Shown one piece after another: positions 1 through 12,400 of a DNA stretch of 64,000 bases. Below the pieces are notes generated by a model. It had not been told where the DNA came from, made no database searches, and saw only the letters and a list, made by a program, of their open reading frames with translations. Origin of the DNA: Motacilla alba alba. Taxonomy: Eukaryota; Chordata; Aves; Passeriformes; Motacillidae. Position 1 is the stretch's first letter; each line of letters opens with the position of its first letter. A program made the position numbers and the translations under genes. The stretch is from positions 54,125,666-54,189,665 of the forward strand of contig NC_052018.1 of assembly GCF_015832195.1 (NCBI RefSeq), given 5' to 3'.

Positions 1-360
1 TTGAGGTTTTTTCCTCATACTCCCTCCTTCAGTATTTCACCTTCTGGCTGTTTTTTCAGTCTGTACCTCTTGCTTTCATGCTGTCATATTTCAGTTCTTC
101 ATTTCTCTGCTTTATTTTACCATTTCAGAAGAATGATCAAGTTAAAGCTGCCTCTAATCTCACACCTGCCTCTAAGGCTAAGGTCAGTGCAAAGCCACAG
201 CACCAGAAAGAAGAATTTTCTAGAGAAATGTTGATATTTTTATTAATTTGGCAAGTATGTTTGTTGTGTGTGGAAGCATCAAATCCAAGAAAAATTTAAA
301 AATCCCATTCCTTCCTCTCTTCAAACAAGAGTTTAACTTTTTATCTAACTTTCTTTGCAG
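1..360 (+). other. LAMA2: 3' end of a LAMA2 intron
   Basis: AT-rich sequence ending in a pyrimidine-rich tract and the acceptor TTTGCAG at 354-360. The preceding LAMA2 exon, which should encode the end of the first L4 domain, is not visible here. Short open frames over this stretch show no recognisable protein. Confidence 0.8.
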
Positions 361-474
361 TCATGCTGGCCTCGACACAGGCGTGTGAATGGCACAATCT
401 TTGGTGGAGTTTGTGCACCATGTACGTGCTTTGGTCATGCAGATGTGTGCGATGACATCACAGGAGCATGTGTG
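361..474 (+). CDS. LAMA2: LAMA2 exon: end of LE5, start of LE6
   Basis: 38 codons, phase 0 at both ends. Acceptor TTTGCAG/, donor GTG/gtaagt. The translation opens with [12 protein letters not shown], nearly identical to human alpha-2 as I recall it. It supplies the last three LE5 cysteines and then the first cysteines of LE6 (CFGHADVC...C). VNGT is an N-glycosylation sequon also present in human. The phase 0/0 exon is the counterpart of the exon at 50331, which plays the same role after the second L4 domain. Confidence 0.93.
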
Positions 475-3400
475 GTAAGTGTCCCTGCAGATGTGGTCAT
501 GGCCAACATCAACCCAATATACCTCTGCAACTGAATTAGTGGCCTCTGAGACCTGGAATAATCAAGAAGAAAAAAGCCAGTGAGTAACAGAAGAGATCTT
601 TATGTTGAGGTTAAGGATCCCCTCACACCAAAACACAGTGTCTTCAACAGTAATGAAATGAAAATATTTTATTTATCATGTAGGATCTATGTTTTGAAGT
701 ACAATAGTTTTAAGGTATGGCATGCAGAAAGCAGCAAATGTATGAATGCTTTTTTGTGCAAGATTTATCTTCCCCTGCCATTTGTCTCTGGCAGTATATT
801 CAATTTATAGTATGTAGCAGGTAACTTCGTAAATTCTGTTCTAGTTTAATGCAAAGATATTGTTAATGCCTTCCTTCTTCTAAATTCATAGTAAACCTTG
901 AAGGAGCACTTAATGAACACTTCAGAAAAATAATAAAACCATATGATCTCTGTTAAATCAGATTTTTTTCTTGTAGACTGCATAGATTTTAACTACTAAT
1001 TCAGCAATTAAATTTGTGATATTATCCATAGTAAGCCTACCAGCACACCACTGTTTCCCGCCTGTTCAGTAGCCTTTTGGAATGGGTGAATTATGCTGAA
1101 TATACTTTTCTGATTGACTCAAGGGCATTTTTAGTTTTATATTGTCTGACATGGCATAAAGCTTGAAACAACATGTCTAATTTCATTAGTCTTGCAGAAG
1201 CACAATTTAAGCCAGTGTCAGTTTAGTGGGATATACTCTCATTTCCCTGCAGAATTTCAAGCAGACTCTGTAATGTGCATGTTTCTAAATGTTCCCTTTT
1301 ATTTCCTTAAGAAAAACCTGCTGGGAAAATGCCAAAATGAAAATTCAAGCTTTTTCCAATATAGTTTGGCACTTAGAATTATTACTGTTCTTCCTGTTTT
1401 GCTCATAGAAGATGTTTAATTGCATTGCAGTGCAAAACAAGATATCCTTAATGTGTGGATCAGTGGATTCTTCAAATTGCTTTTTCATGAATAGAAGCTT
1501 AAAATTATTCTCAATTTAATTATACTGTAAGCCTCCAAGAAGTACCTAGAATGAAAAACATGTTTGACGTGACAGTCATGTTTTGAATCTTTCACTTAAT
1601 ACCCAGTGAAAATGTTTATCACTAGGGTAATGTGGATTTGTGTTTCCTGACAAAATTTTTTTTGCATTAATGACCGTATTCTCCAGCTACAATGTTTATA
1701 ATATCCATGTGGGATAAAATCAATTAACAGGAGAGAAAAGGAAGGAGGAATCTTCTTTGAAGTATGCTGTAACTGTTGACTATTTTGCTTAGGAGTCCAT
1801 GGCCAGATGTAAGTTCTGAGGTTGTTGGCTTCTGTGTCTTCACGTTTAACGCCTACACAGCTTCCCTCTTTATTTTTATCTGTAGCTCCAACCTGGATAA
1901 AAGAGAAAGCCACATAGGCTACGTATTGCTTTTTGCACTTTTTGGTTGGTGTGAGCTGTTGACTCAGGCAGCGGAGCTCCCCCTTCTGATGTTCCAAGGG
2001 TGCTGGTGTAAGAGAACACAGCACTGACAAGGAAGTGGAAAATAACCAGCTGAAGATGCACTTTCATCTATACACATTATCAGACACTGCATTTTTTTGT
2101 TCTGTAGCTTATACTACTACATCAGGCTATAGAGAGGAGGTGCACAGGGAGCTTAAAATCAGTTCTGGATTTTCTTACAACTTTGAAAGCACTGTAAGTC
2201 AGATCGGTTAGTATCCATGCAGGCTATTAAATGCTGCTATTCAATTTGGATCATAAGCCTTTTGAAGTGAAGGAGAGAGAAGTCTGAGTGCTGAAAAAGA
2301 GAAATGTTTCACATCAAAGGCATTCTTTCTATTGAGGTTTACACAGCCTTTTGGCCTCCTTATTATTATTCATGGTGTTTTCTCAGTAATACAACAGACA
2401 ATTTAGGCATCTAATTTACTGATATGATACTTCTTTTAGCTCTTCCTTAGCTTTGAAATGCAGTTGAAAAGAAGCTGAAATGTGTTTTTGACTCATGATA
2501 AAAGCTCAAATCATCTGCTTCGACACAGGCCTGTATAAAAAGCTCATTTTAACGTATATCTTGCAGTAACCTGCAAAGCACTTTGATCCCCAGAACAGCC
2601 AGAGAGAGCTGCACAATACCTTCTTCTCGTTACCATTGTGATATACATAACTGCTTTGGTACACAGGGCAATTTGGAACATTCAGAAATATTCTTTTGTA
2701 CTATTACACACACACATTTACAGTAGCTTTAGTAGATTGGTTAAACCTAAACCCTGCGAAAAGCAAGCACATTTCAAGGTGTTTCATTCATTGCAGGATA
2801 CTATGTTCCTGTTAGTAAATGCAGAGAAAGTAGATCTTTCTCCCCAAAGGTATAGTCAAATTGCTCTAGGTGGGCAGTCCCCAGTGGCATCCTTTTCATA
2901 TTGTATTCCTCTGTGTATAAACAGCATATACCATGTAGAATGAGGCTGGTGTCAGTGCTGGTGGACGTGTGCTTTAGACAGTGATCGTCACCAGAGCAAC
3001 AAAATGTTTTTACCCACCTTCATATCCACCGTAACAAAATGATATGTCCTAGCTAAATGTAGGACAGGCTCTCACTCAAGTGAAGATAGGTAAAGCCTCT
3101 GCAACATCCTGATTACATTTGTATTGTTACACCAGAAAAGGGTGTAACAGGTCTGTTCATCTTGACATTACAGTAGTTTGAAAATGCTAGAAGAGCTTAT
3201 TCATGCTTCCAAAGGCAGAATACCATTGTCTGGTCTAGACAGCTCGGGAATATACTAAAATAGGCACCAAGACTTACTTTCTTTAGCTGGCTTTAACAGC
3301 TTCCCTGGTTGTCTCTGTGACAGGTATCCTGAGGAAGGCAGCGTGCCAAATGTGCTATCTTGGACGCTGCCATAATCCCTGTATAAGGTTTTATTTTCAT

Positions 3401-6400
3401 CACTAACATTCTATTCTAAATGTTTCTTTCCACATTCATATACACTCAGCTGCATATGCTGGAGTGGTTTTCAGTGTGAATTTAGGGTTCCCTGATACTG
3501 GGCATAAAGTTAATTTGATTTCTTCCAAAAAGGGAGAGCTGGCTCAGTAGGAAATAGTGGAAAACACTCTCCAAGACATCAGCAAGGAAATTTGTAGGGA
3601 ACAAGGTCTGAGTCATACATAAACTTTTGAACAAAAATAAATCCAACAGTTTTAATTACACGGAGGTTGTCTAACTGAAGTTTAAAGATGTTCAGAGGTA
3701 AAAGAGGTACAGAAAATTAATGCATTCAAAATAGTGTGATGTACAATTGAAATCGTTGCATTGAAATGAATTTGGAATTGAAAGCATAAATATTTGGACA
3801 TAAAATTGTTCCTGGCCACAAAGTCTATGGATCTGTGAAAAAAACCCATGGATTTTACCAAACCACTAGATCAATGTGTTGGAACAGCCTCTATTTCCAT
3901 GGGACTAAAAAGAAAGCAGACATAATGTCCTGAGCAGGTTAGAGAAATTGATCATGATCTATTTTATATCCAGTCTCATGACATAAAAATAACCTGTACA
4001 GTTTTCCTATGAACATGAAATTAAGTCATGAGAGGCTTAAGCATGCTTTAAAGTAATAATCTCAGTATAATTAGACATTGCTCATACCAGATGATGTTCA
4101 AAACCATTGCTGTACATTTGGCAAGTTTCAAACTGAGATTCAGCCAATTGATATCAAGAAAGCACAAATCTTTCATGAGGGTTGATAATATTTTTAGAAG
4201 GACTTGTCTACTTCAGTACTTATAGTACTGATCTGTAAATGTGGCAGATTAGCAAGAAGCTTTATGCATCACTGAAGAGAACAGGCAGATCAGGTCACAT
4301 CTACATACGACATAACCCTTGTTCCTTGTCCTATAAGGTCCAAACTGGCTTGGGGAGAAAAGTGTAGGATATACAGGATCATTATTTCTTAGATAAACTA
4401 ACATACACTCAGATTTTGGTCCGATATATGTGGGGTTCTCTTTTTTTGTTTGTTTTTAGATTTAAATATTGATTCATTGATTTTGAGCATGCTGGGGACC
4501 ATCAGTACTAGTCACTTTTTAAGCACTGCCTCCGAAGGGCACGGGAGCGTGCAATTCCAAAATGTCACGAGTCAAACAGGCAGAAGGCCAGCTTGGCTGA
4601 GCAGGGATCTTCTTCTGGAGATGAGGCAAAAAAGGAAGGTGATATGGGAGGAAAACAGAAATGCTGCTTGCTACGTTAGGGGAAAAAATGGTGTGGTCGA
4701 AGCTCAAGTGGAGTTGAAGCTGGAGTTGAGGCTCATCTGGAGTTGAAGCTGGAAATATGGGGGGCAATAAATAAGAGTGTTTAAAATAAGTTAGTAGCAA
4801 GAGGCAGTGAAGAAATAACATCGGCCCACTACAGGGTGAAGATGGTCCCCTCACAAGCAGGGATATAGGCAAGGCAGAGATGTTTAATTATTTTTTTTGC
4901 CTTTGTCTCCAGCATTGGTGATGAGCTAAAGGGGGCCCAGTGCCTTGAGCTGAAGGACCATGGCTGTGAGCATGATAAACTCTCAGTGTACCCCAAACTA
5001 GTGCGGCATCTACTGGATCCAAATAAGTCTATGGCATCTGATGGGATTCATCCAAGAATACTCCAAGAGCTGGCTGATGTCATCCTGAGGCCTTTCTCAA
5101 TGATTTTTGAACAATCTTGGAAATATGGAAAGACCCTAGTTGAGAGGAAGCTGGCTAACATATGAATTTTTAAAAAGGTTGAGAAGGATAGCATGGAAAC
5201 TGTAGGCCTGTCAATCTCATTTCAGTGCATGGTAAAATTATGGAGAAGATTTTTCTGGGAGATATTGAAAAACACCTGGAGGATGGTGTAGTCATCAATC
5301 ACAGCCAGAATGGCTTCATGAGGGGAGAATCTGGCTTATCAAATTTAATTTTCTTTTATGACAAGGTAACCCACTTAGGTGATCAAGGGCAGCCAGTTGA
5401 TGTACTCTTTCTGGATTTCAGTAAAGCTTTTCATACCATATCTCACAGGATCCTTCTTGACAAAATGTCCAGCACACAGCTGGATAAACACATCATGCAA
5501 TGGGTGAGCAACTGGCTCATGAGTTGGGCACAGAGGGCTGTAGTGAATGGGGTGATATCAGCTGGGCAAGGGAGGGGATTGTCCTGCTCTGCTCTGCTCT
5601 GGGGCAGCCTCAGCTTGAATATTGTGTGCAGTTTGGGGTGCCACGACATAAAAAAGACATTAAGCTGTTAGAGAGTGTCCAACGGAGGGCTATGAGGATG
5701 GTGAAGGGCCTTAAGGTGAAGCTGTGTGATGAGTGGCTGATGTTCAGCCTGAAGGAGACTGAGGGAAGACCTCACTGCAAGTACAACTTCCTCATCAGGA
5801 GAAAAGGATGGGCAGGCACTGATCTCTTCTCTGTGGTGACCAGTGACAGGGCTTAAATGAATGGCTTGGACTTGTGTCAGGAGAGGTTTAGGTTGGCTAT
5901 TAGAAAAAGGTTCTTCACCCAGAGATGGTTGGGAACTGGAACAAGCTCCTCATGGCAGTGGTCACAACAGTCTTGACAGAGCTCCAGAGGTGTTTGCACA
6001 ATGCTCTCAGGCACGTGGTGTGACTCCTGGGGAGTCCTGTACAGGGACGGGAGTTAGACTCGATGATCCCACCAGCTGTGGGTATTCTATCATTCTGTGA
6101 TTGTGAGGAATTAGACACAGGGGTCTGAATTGAGTAGGATTAGACACAGTACATGGAAATAACTGATGTTAACGTGCCAGAAAATACTTCATCACAGTGA
6201 AGGCGGTCATGTCTTGGTAACAAGAAATGTTTTCCTACAAAATGGAAGGTTGCAGGTGTTTTACTTTAAAAAAGCAGAACCTGCAAGTACCACTTAGCAA
6301 GAGATGTGAAGCTTTAAAGTAGTGTATTAGCTTCTCTCACTTTTATAACATCCTTGACATATAAACTGTTCATATTCTTCAAAAATGTTAAGATATGTCT

Positions 6401-9400
6401 GAGGATATTTAAAGCTAAACTTATCACAAAAGAAGAATCCATTATTTTTCAGAAAAAGTACAAATAATTTGACATGATGTCTTTAAAAAGTTGAATTGCA
6501 GAGGATTTTTCTTTTGAAACACTTAAATTATTTTTGTCACATCTTCTTTAAAAAGCATATTGTTCCTGGCTACTTTTTTGGTATGACTGGTAGATTCTTT
6601 TTGAATGTCAATGCTTGAAATACCAATCAAATGGATTAGTTAACTTATGCAAGTTGATTTTAACCCAGCTGGCTGTTCTAAAGCCGTAATTTTAATTGAT
6701 TAAATGTTTCAATAATTTGATATTAGCTCACAATCTCCAAATTATGTTAAAATACAGTGTTATGATTGAGGCTTTCATTTCAAATATATGCTGATTGTAT
6801 GCACTAGCAATAAGAAAGCACCCTTTAAAACAACAAACAGTATTTCTGAAGGCAAACACTTTTGACGCCATTGCCCGCGTGACTAAAAAAGGATATTGTG
6901 CTTTTTCAGCTGCCCAGGTGCAGAGCACAGTGCAAAAAATCTTTGTACAAATCATTGCAATCCTGGAAAGCTGTGAGGAAGGAATCAGTGTTCCTTAGAA
7001 TATTGTCTGTTTCCTTATTGAGGATAAATTATGTCTTCCAGACAGTAAGGCTGTTAAATAGCAATCAGTACCATATGCGTGACTTAACTAAAATGATAAA
7101 ACAATTTTAAAGTGTTCCTTAAAAACAATTTTAAATTAAATCTTAAATTTGGAAGTGCCCACACTTGATGAAAAAAAAAAAAGACAAACCAAAATAAAAC
7201 AAACAAAAAACCCCTCACAAATAAACAAAAACCCTAATGAAAACAGCTTGGATGAAACATTCTAGATTTGATCTGGCCCATAGTCTAAAACACCAGCAGA
7301 ACACACCCTATTAACAAAAATCTCTGTCATGGCTTTCATTTTGGCCTTTTGAAGTTGACATATGCTCTTTTAATCCTTTTTTCAGTCCATACCAAGCACA
7401 TCAATGTGGCATTTAACATCCCAAACCATTCTGTCTGCTTTCTCTGTTCCTGCATTGTGAAAGGGCTACACTTGGGTATCTTGTGTGAAATAGCAGTGAA
7501 AGGAATATGGTGTTGTGCTTGCAATGTGGGGTGAAGAAAGGAAGCAGATTAAGCCAGAAAAGTAATTTTTATGAATGTATTATGGATTCTGTGAAAATAC
7601 GTAGAGTTTCTAAATCCTATATGGTGAGAGGGAAAAAGAATAGAAAGGGTAATTACTCTTTAAAACTTGGTTCTTACAAGTCATCATGAGAAGCTTTTTC
7701 TCACAGGGCTGATTTCCATTCTACTAAAAGATTGCTTAATTTGAGATCAGCCAAAAGCTATATACAAAAATGCAAATGTAATACTGCCATTTTTATAATG
7801 CATGTTTCATATGCTTGGCTTAATTTCTCTCCTATTATGTAGTCACATAAATGAACACAAAGTGTTGAATAGCACCCTATACATGGTATACTTGTCCTTC
7901 CTTCTACTCATGAAATAGAGGGTGGATTCTATTCTAGCAAATAAGAATTAAGTAATTCAGGCTTTGCTACAGTTTACAAATACTACTAGCCATATGCCTT
8001 GTAAAATGAACCAATGCACATACATGTCAAAAGTCATAATTCATTTTTATAAATTGTATCATCTGGGCTGTATTTTTGGAATCAGGATCTGAAAACAGTT
8101 TGTCACAAAATATAGCCTGTTACAAGACTGCAATACTAAACCTGTCTTATGCTGCCTTGAAAGCAGGTTTTCTTTAAGCAAGCTAAAATAATAATACAGC
8201 TGTTGTGCGGTGTAAATTTAAAGGTTTTTTGTTAAATGTTCTTTTTGTTTTACATGGAAGAAAGTTATCCACAAGAACATATGAAGCTCTGATTTTGACA
8301 GCGAAGCTGTAGAACTGTTTCTCAACAAGCACAACAAAATAAGGATAAATGTTGCAGACCTTTTTTCCATATGCAAGTTGTCTAATTGTCAATTTGTACT
8401 TACATCTTCTCTTCAGGACTGCAAACACAACACAGGTGGTTCATATTGTGATAGATGCTTGCCTGGCTTCTATGGTGATGCAACTAAAGGGACAGCTGAA
8501 GATTGTCAGTTGTGTGCTTGCCCCCTAAATATACCTTCTAATAAGTAAGTTGTACATTTATTGGATATTGCACTTTTCCCCTTAGTAAACTGCATTATTT
8601 CTTAATTTATATTTTTACAGGTATGCTTGAGGTATTTTTTCTTTCAATCAAATAATATATTCTGCTATATAAACTTTTATTTTTATGATTGTACAGAGTG
8701 CTTAACTAGGCAGATGAAGACAAAAGCTGGATGAGACTGAGGCAGAAATAACAACACAGAATTTGGACAACTGATTTTCAAATTAATAACTAGCATTTGC
8801 TTTTCTGTCCTTCTTAAGGGTAGTTGTTTCTAGTTTTAAAGCTGAATTGGCAAATTTGACGTGTGAGTTTTTTCTGGTTTTACTTTTCCTTTTCTCTTAG
8901 TCTACATTATGTGATTTGTTTGGAATTTGAATTCATCCTTAGATCTTGTACGTGAAAATATTTTTGTCAGCATATCTCAGAAAAAAATACTTCAAATTTG
9001 TTATATTAAATAAAAATACAAGTGAAAAGTCTTTCAAAATTCTGATCTAAGAACCAAAATTTCCTTCATTATAAAAACTTGTCTCTGCTACTCCATCGCT
9101 TAATTTAATAGATAGATAAAGTGGCGTGAACATTATTTCATTGGTTTTGTCACAGACAGTACCTGGAAAATAATAGTACCAAAGGCATTTTACATGATGT
9201 ACCTAAATAAAACTGTTCTGAATCTTGTCTGTGGCATTGCATCATATTAAAATTGCACTGATCAGAGCAGGAATAGTCTAAGCATTTATGAGCGGAAATT
9301 CCAGGGAATTGTAGAATGGGAGCCTGCCTTCCTGTTAACACAGCTCTTGAGTTGATTTTATTAGATACATATATATGGGTTTATTATATCTGCTGCTCAG

Positions 9401-12400
9401 GCATGATTCCTCTGACATTCTCATTACTTGGTATTTCCTTGCCTCAGTAGTCAATTATCTTTCTCTTGTTTGAGAACACTGTGCTGACAAAGAAGGAAAA
9501 ACACTATCACATTTCTGTCTTGCACAGATGTGCAACAAACCAAGTCAAATAGATTGAATTTAGGTTATGATTGGCAAAATGCCTGGAGACCTCCATTACA
9601 CAGTCATCATAGTTCTGGGTGCTTTACTTTCCTTTTGTGAAGTAACAGTCCCCTTTCTAATATTTAGTTTTCTTGAACAATAAAATAGGTACAGAACAAA
9701 CACACAGTATAAATGTTCTTTGAACTGTGAAACTGTGTGACTCTTGAAGTCTACAAAGTTTAACTTTGTAGAACTTGTTGAAAGGTTCAAACTCTCATGA
9801 TGTTTTAGTCTGGACCAATTATTAAATTTGTTTTTGAGCAAAAAAAGAGGTTTTAAAGGTTTATTGTGTTAACTGAATGCTATAAAAATACTTCTTTGCT
9901 TTCTTACTTAGTTGCCAATGAGTTTCTTATGCTAGTGATAATATTTTCAAACAATTCAAATACCTTCATGTGAAAAACAAACTTTTACCATGTTCATGTC
10001 ACTGTACAGATGTAGGATGTGTCATGTTCTTTCTGAGTAACTGAACAAGTGACTAATTCTGTGTTCAAATTATTATAAATAGCTGTGTATAGATTTTAAT
10101 TCCTAAAGTATTTCATTCCTAACATGATATGACAGGACATTTGTAGGTTTCTAAGCTTAATACTAAGTTCCCACTGCATGGAGAATATTGTCCATGTAAT
10201 GAGCCTATGAGATGTATTTCTATTAAGAAATTTATATTTTGTAGCAGAGTCTCATTTACTTAAAGTATTTCCCTTCACTGTTCTCAGCGCCTTTGCAATG
10301 CCCCACATAAAGTGGAGAATTGTTCTAAGAGTTGTAGAAACGATATGGTGATTGTGTTGTTGTCATTAACTTCAGTGGATTTAGCTGCTGCTAATTCCCT
10401 TTCCTGTTTCCTAATGGCAGGAGTTTCCATATGCAGTCACTGAAGCCAATCAGGTGCCTTCTGCAGCACAGCAGTCATAAATAGCTTGCCATATGTCAGA
10501 AAAGAGCGCTTGGCCAAATCAGCAAACTAAAATTACAATGTCTAAGTTTGTTTTCTGCATCCTGGGTTGTATTTTATTTTTTTTGCATATATCTTCACAT
10601 ATTTGCTTATGTGATGTAGGTGAAATCAATACCCATGTTATAAATGGTCTATGCAATAAACACGACGCCTTCGTCCTATTTCTTCTTGCAAACATACCAC
10701 TCTTAGAAACTGTTCCAACATTTTTAGTCCTCAAGCAGTTTCGAAGGAATTTTTTTTTTCCTCATAATTTCTGATAAATATAGATGTTTGGGATAATTAC
10801 TGCTCTTCTCTTCATGTAGGCATAAATTCAATATGCGTAGCAAAGACTTTGACAGGAATGCTTTATCACTGGAAATGGGAGATAGACTCTCAGACTCCCA
10901 GACTCTCACTCAGTCTGGGAAGGCTGGAAGTGAATTCATTACACGTGAACTGGGAATTCAAATTAATATTCTGGGACCAAATGGTTGGTCTCAGAATATT
11001 AATTTCTACTTGGAGAATTAGATAAAATCACAAACATATTGTCAGGGGGTGTTTTCTGTAACACACTAGGAAGCTTTTAGGATGCCCTGTCTCCAAGCGC
11101 AGACTTATCACATGCATGCCCATACTGTATATTCATACTTGTCCTGTGTCCTGACTCGTATTGGTGTTGTTGCCGTATGGGAAAACCGTAAAGAGTAATG
11201 ATAAATCAAGAGGGGGAACTACAATTTTTTGAAGCTTGTTTTGACAAATCAATACTCACTGTTCATTAGTGTTTAGCACTAGTGAGTAATGAGATTCTCA
11301 ATAATCAGGAAGATAAACTCTTCTCAGCCTGCTATCATATATTTCCTTTACAGCACACAGATGAGAATTTCTCTATATATTAATGTTTATTGTTGAAATG
11401 TGGTCCAACTATTAAGTCATGGAAGGAATCAAAGAGGCAAGGTCTGAGCATAACCCTTAAAACATAGAAATTCTACTGTTCATCATTATTGCCTAGTAAT
11501 AATAAGTACATTATCATTATTATTATTATTATTATCATCATCCTTATAGTTATTATCATTATTGTATTTAAAATTTATGCAGTTAAATTCAGAGCTCTTT
11601 GTGGAACTTTGGTACAGTCAATTTTGTACAATGCTATAATGAGCTGTGATAGCATCTCTATAAAGTTTCCCATGAAGCTCTTGGAAAGAGTGCGGTTGGG
11701 ACTGACAAGCAGGAACTTATTTGAAGTAAGTCAGGTACTGTTGATTATATCCAGTGATAATGTGTGCTTTCATTGCTATTAAAGAATAGAATGAACAAAT
11801 TTTGTTTCTTCAACTGACTCTCCTTGTGACTCTATTATTAAGTAAATGACATTGCAAAATAACACAAACAATCTCTATAGGAGAGAGAAAAATCCCAGCA
11901 CCTGTCTTTATTTATTGCACCTGACCATCCCATGTTTTTCTTACTGGTCTCTTATATTTGTGGGATAACACAGAATAAAGAATAACTGAGGACAGATCAC
12001 AGGATGGACAACTCCTGATAAGTGGGGTCCAGTCACCAGCAGCTAATCACATTAAATGATGCTAATTAAGCTTTTCTGTCCTCCCTGGGCCTATTAATTT
12101 CCAGAAATTGTCATGGTATATCCTTCTTTAATATATCCAAGGTCAGATTATGTCTATTTTTTATTATTGTATCATGCACTGTTACCTTGAATATATCTTC
12201 CTCCTGCTGTCTTTGTTGGAGCAATTCTATTGCTTCTCAAATTCTCTTTTCCTAGGTTATAAAAGGTAATTTAGCATCTTTTTTTCACATAGGTGCTTTG
12301 TTTTCCCATTTTGAATAGTCATCCTGTTATGCACCTACACCCAGTCTTTTATTTCTTTTTTTCTCTTATTTTTCTATTTAGTTGACCAGAATTGATTGCC

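Larger units (their letters stand above)
475..8416 (+). other. LAMA2: LAMA2 intron, 7.9 kb
   Basis: AT-rich intron between the exons at 361 and 8417. It contains the long, internally deleted CR1 retrotransposon at 4495-6105 and an A-rich stretch at about 7165-7240. The open frames on both strands around 1596-2030, 2638-2943 and 6728-7110 have no recognisable domain and no splice borders in phase with the gene. I see nothing else I can support. Confidence 0.85.

Noticed and set aside
1596..2030. 144-codon open frame on the minus strand with an overlapping + strand frame
   Set aside because: No domain and no splice or promoter context. It lies inside an intron with ordinary composition.
10833..11021. 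62-codon open frame over the hairpins
   Set aside because: It runs straight through both inverted repeats. No laminin or other motif, and no splice borders.
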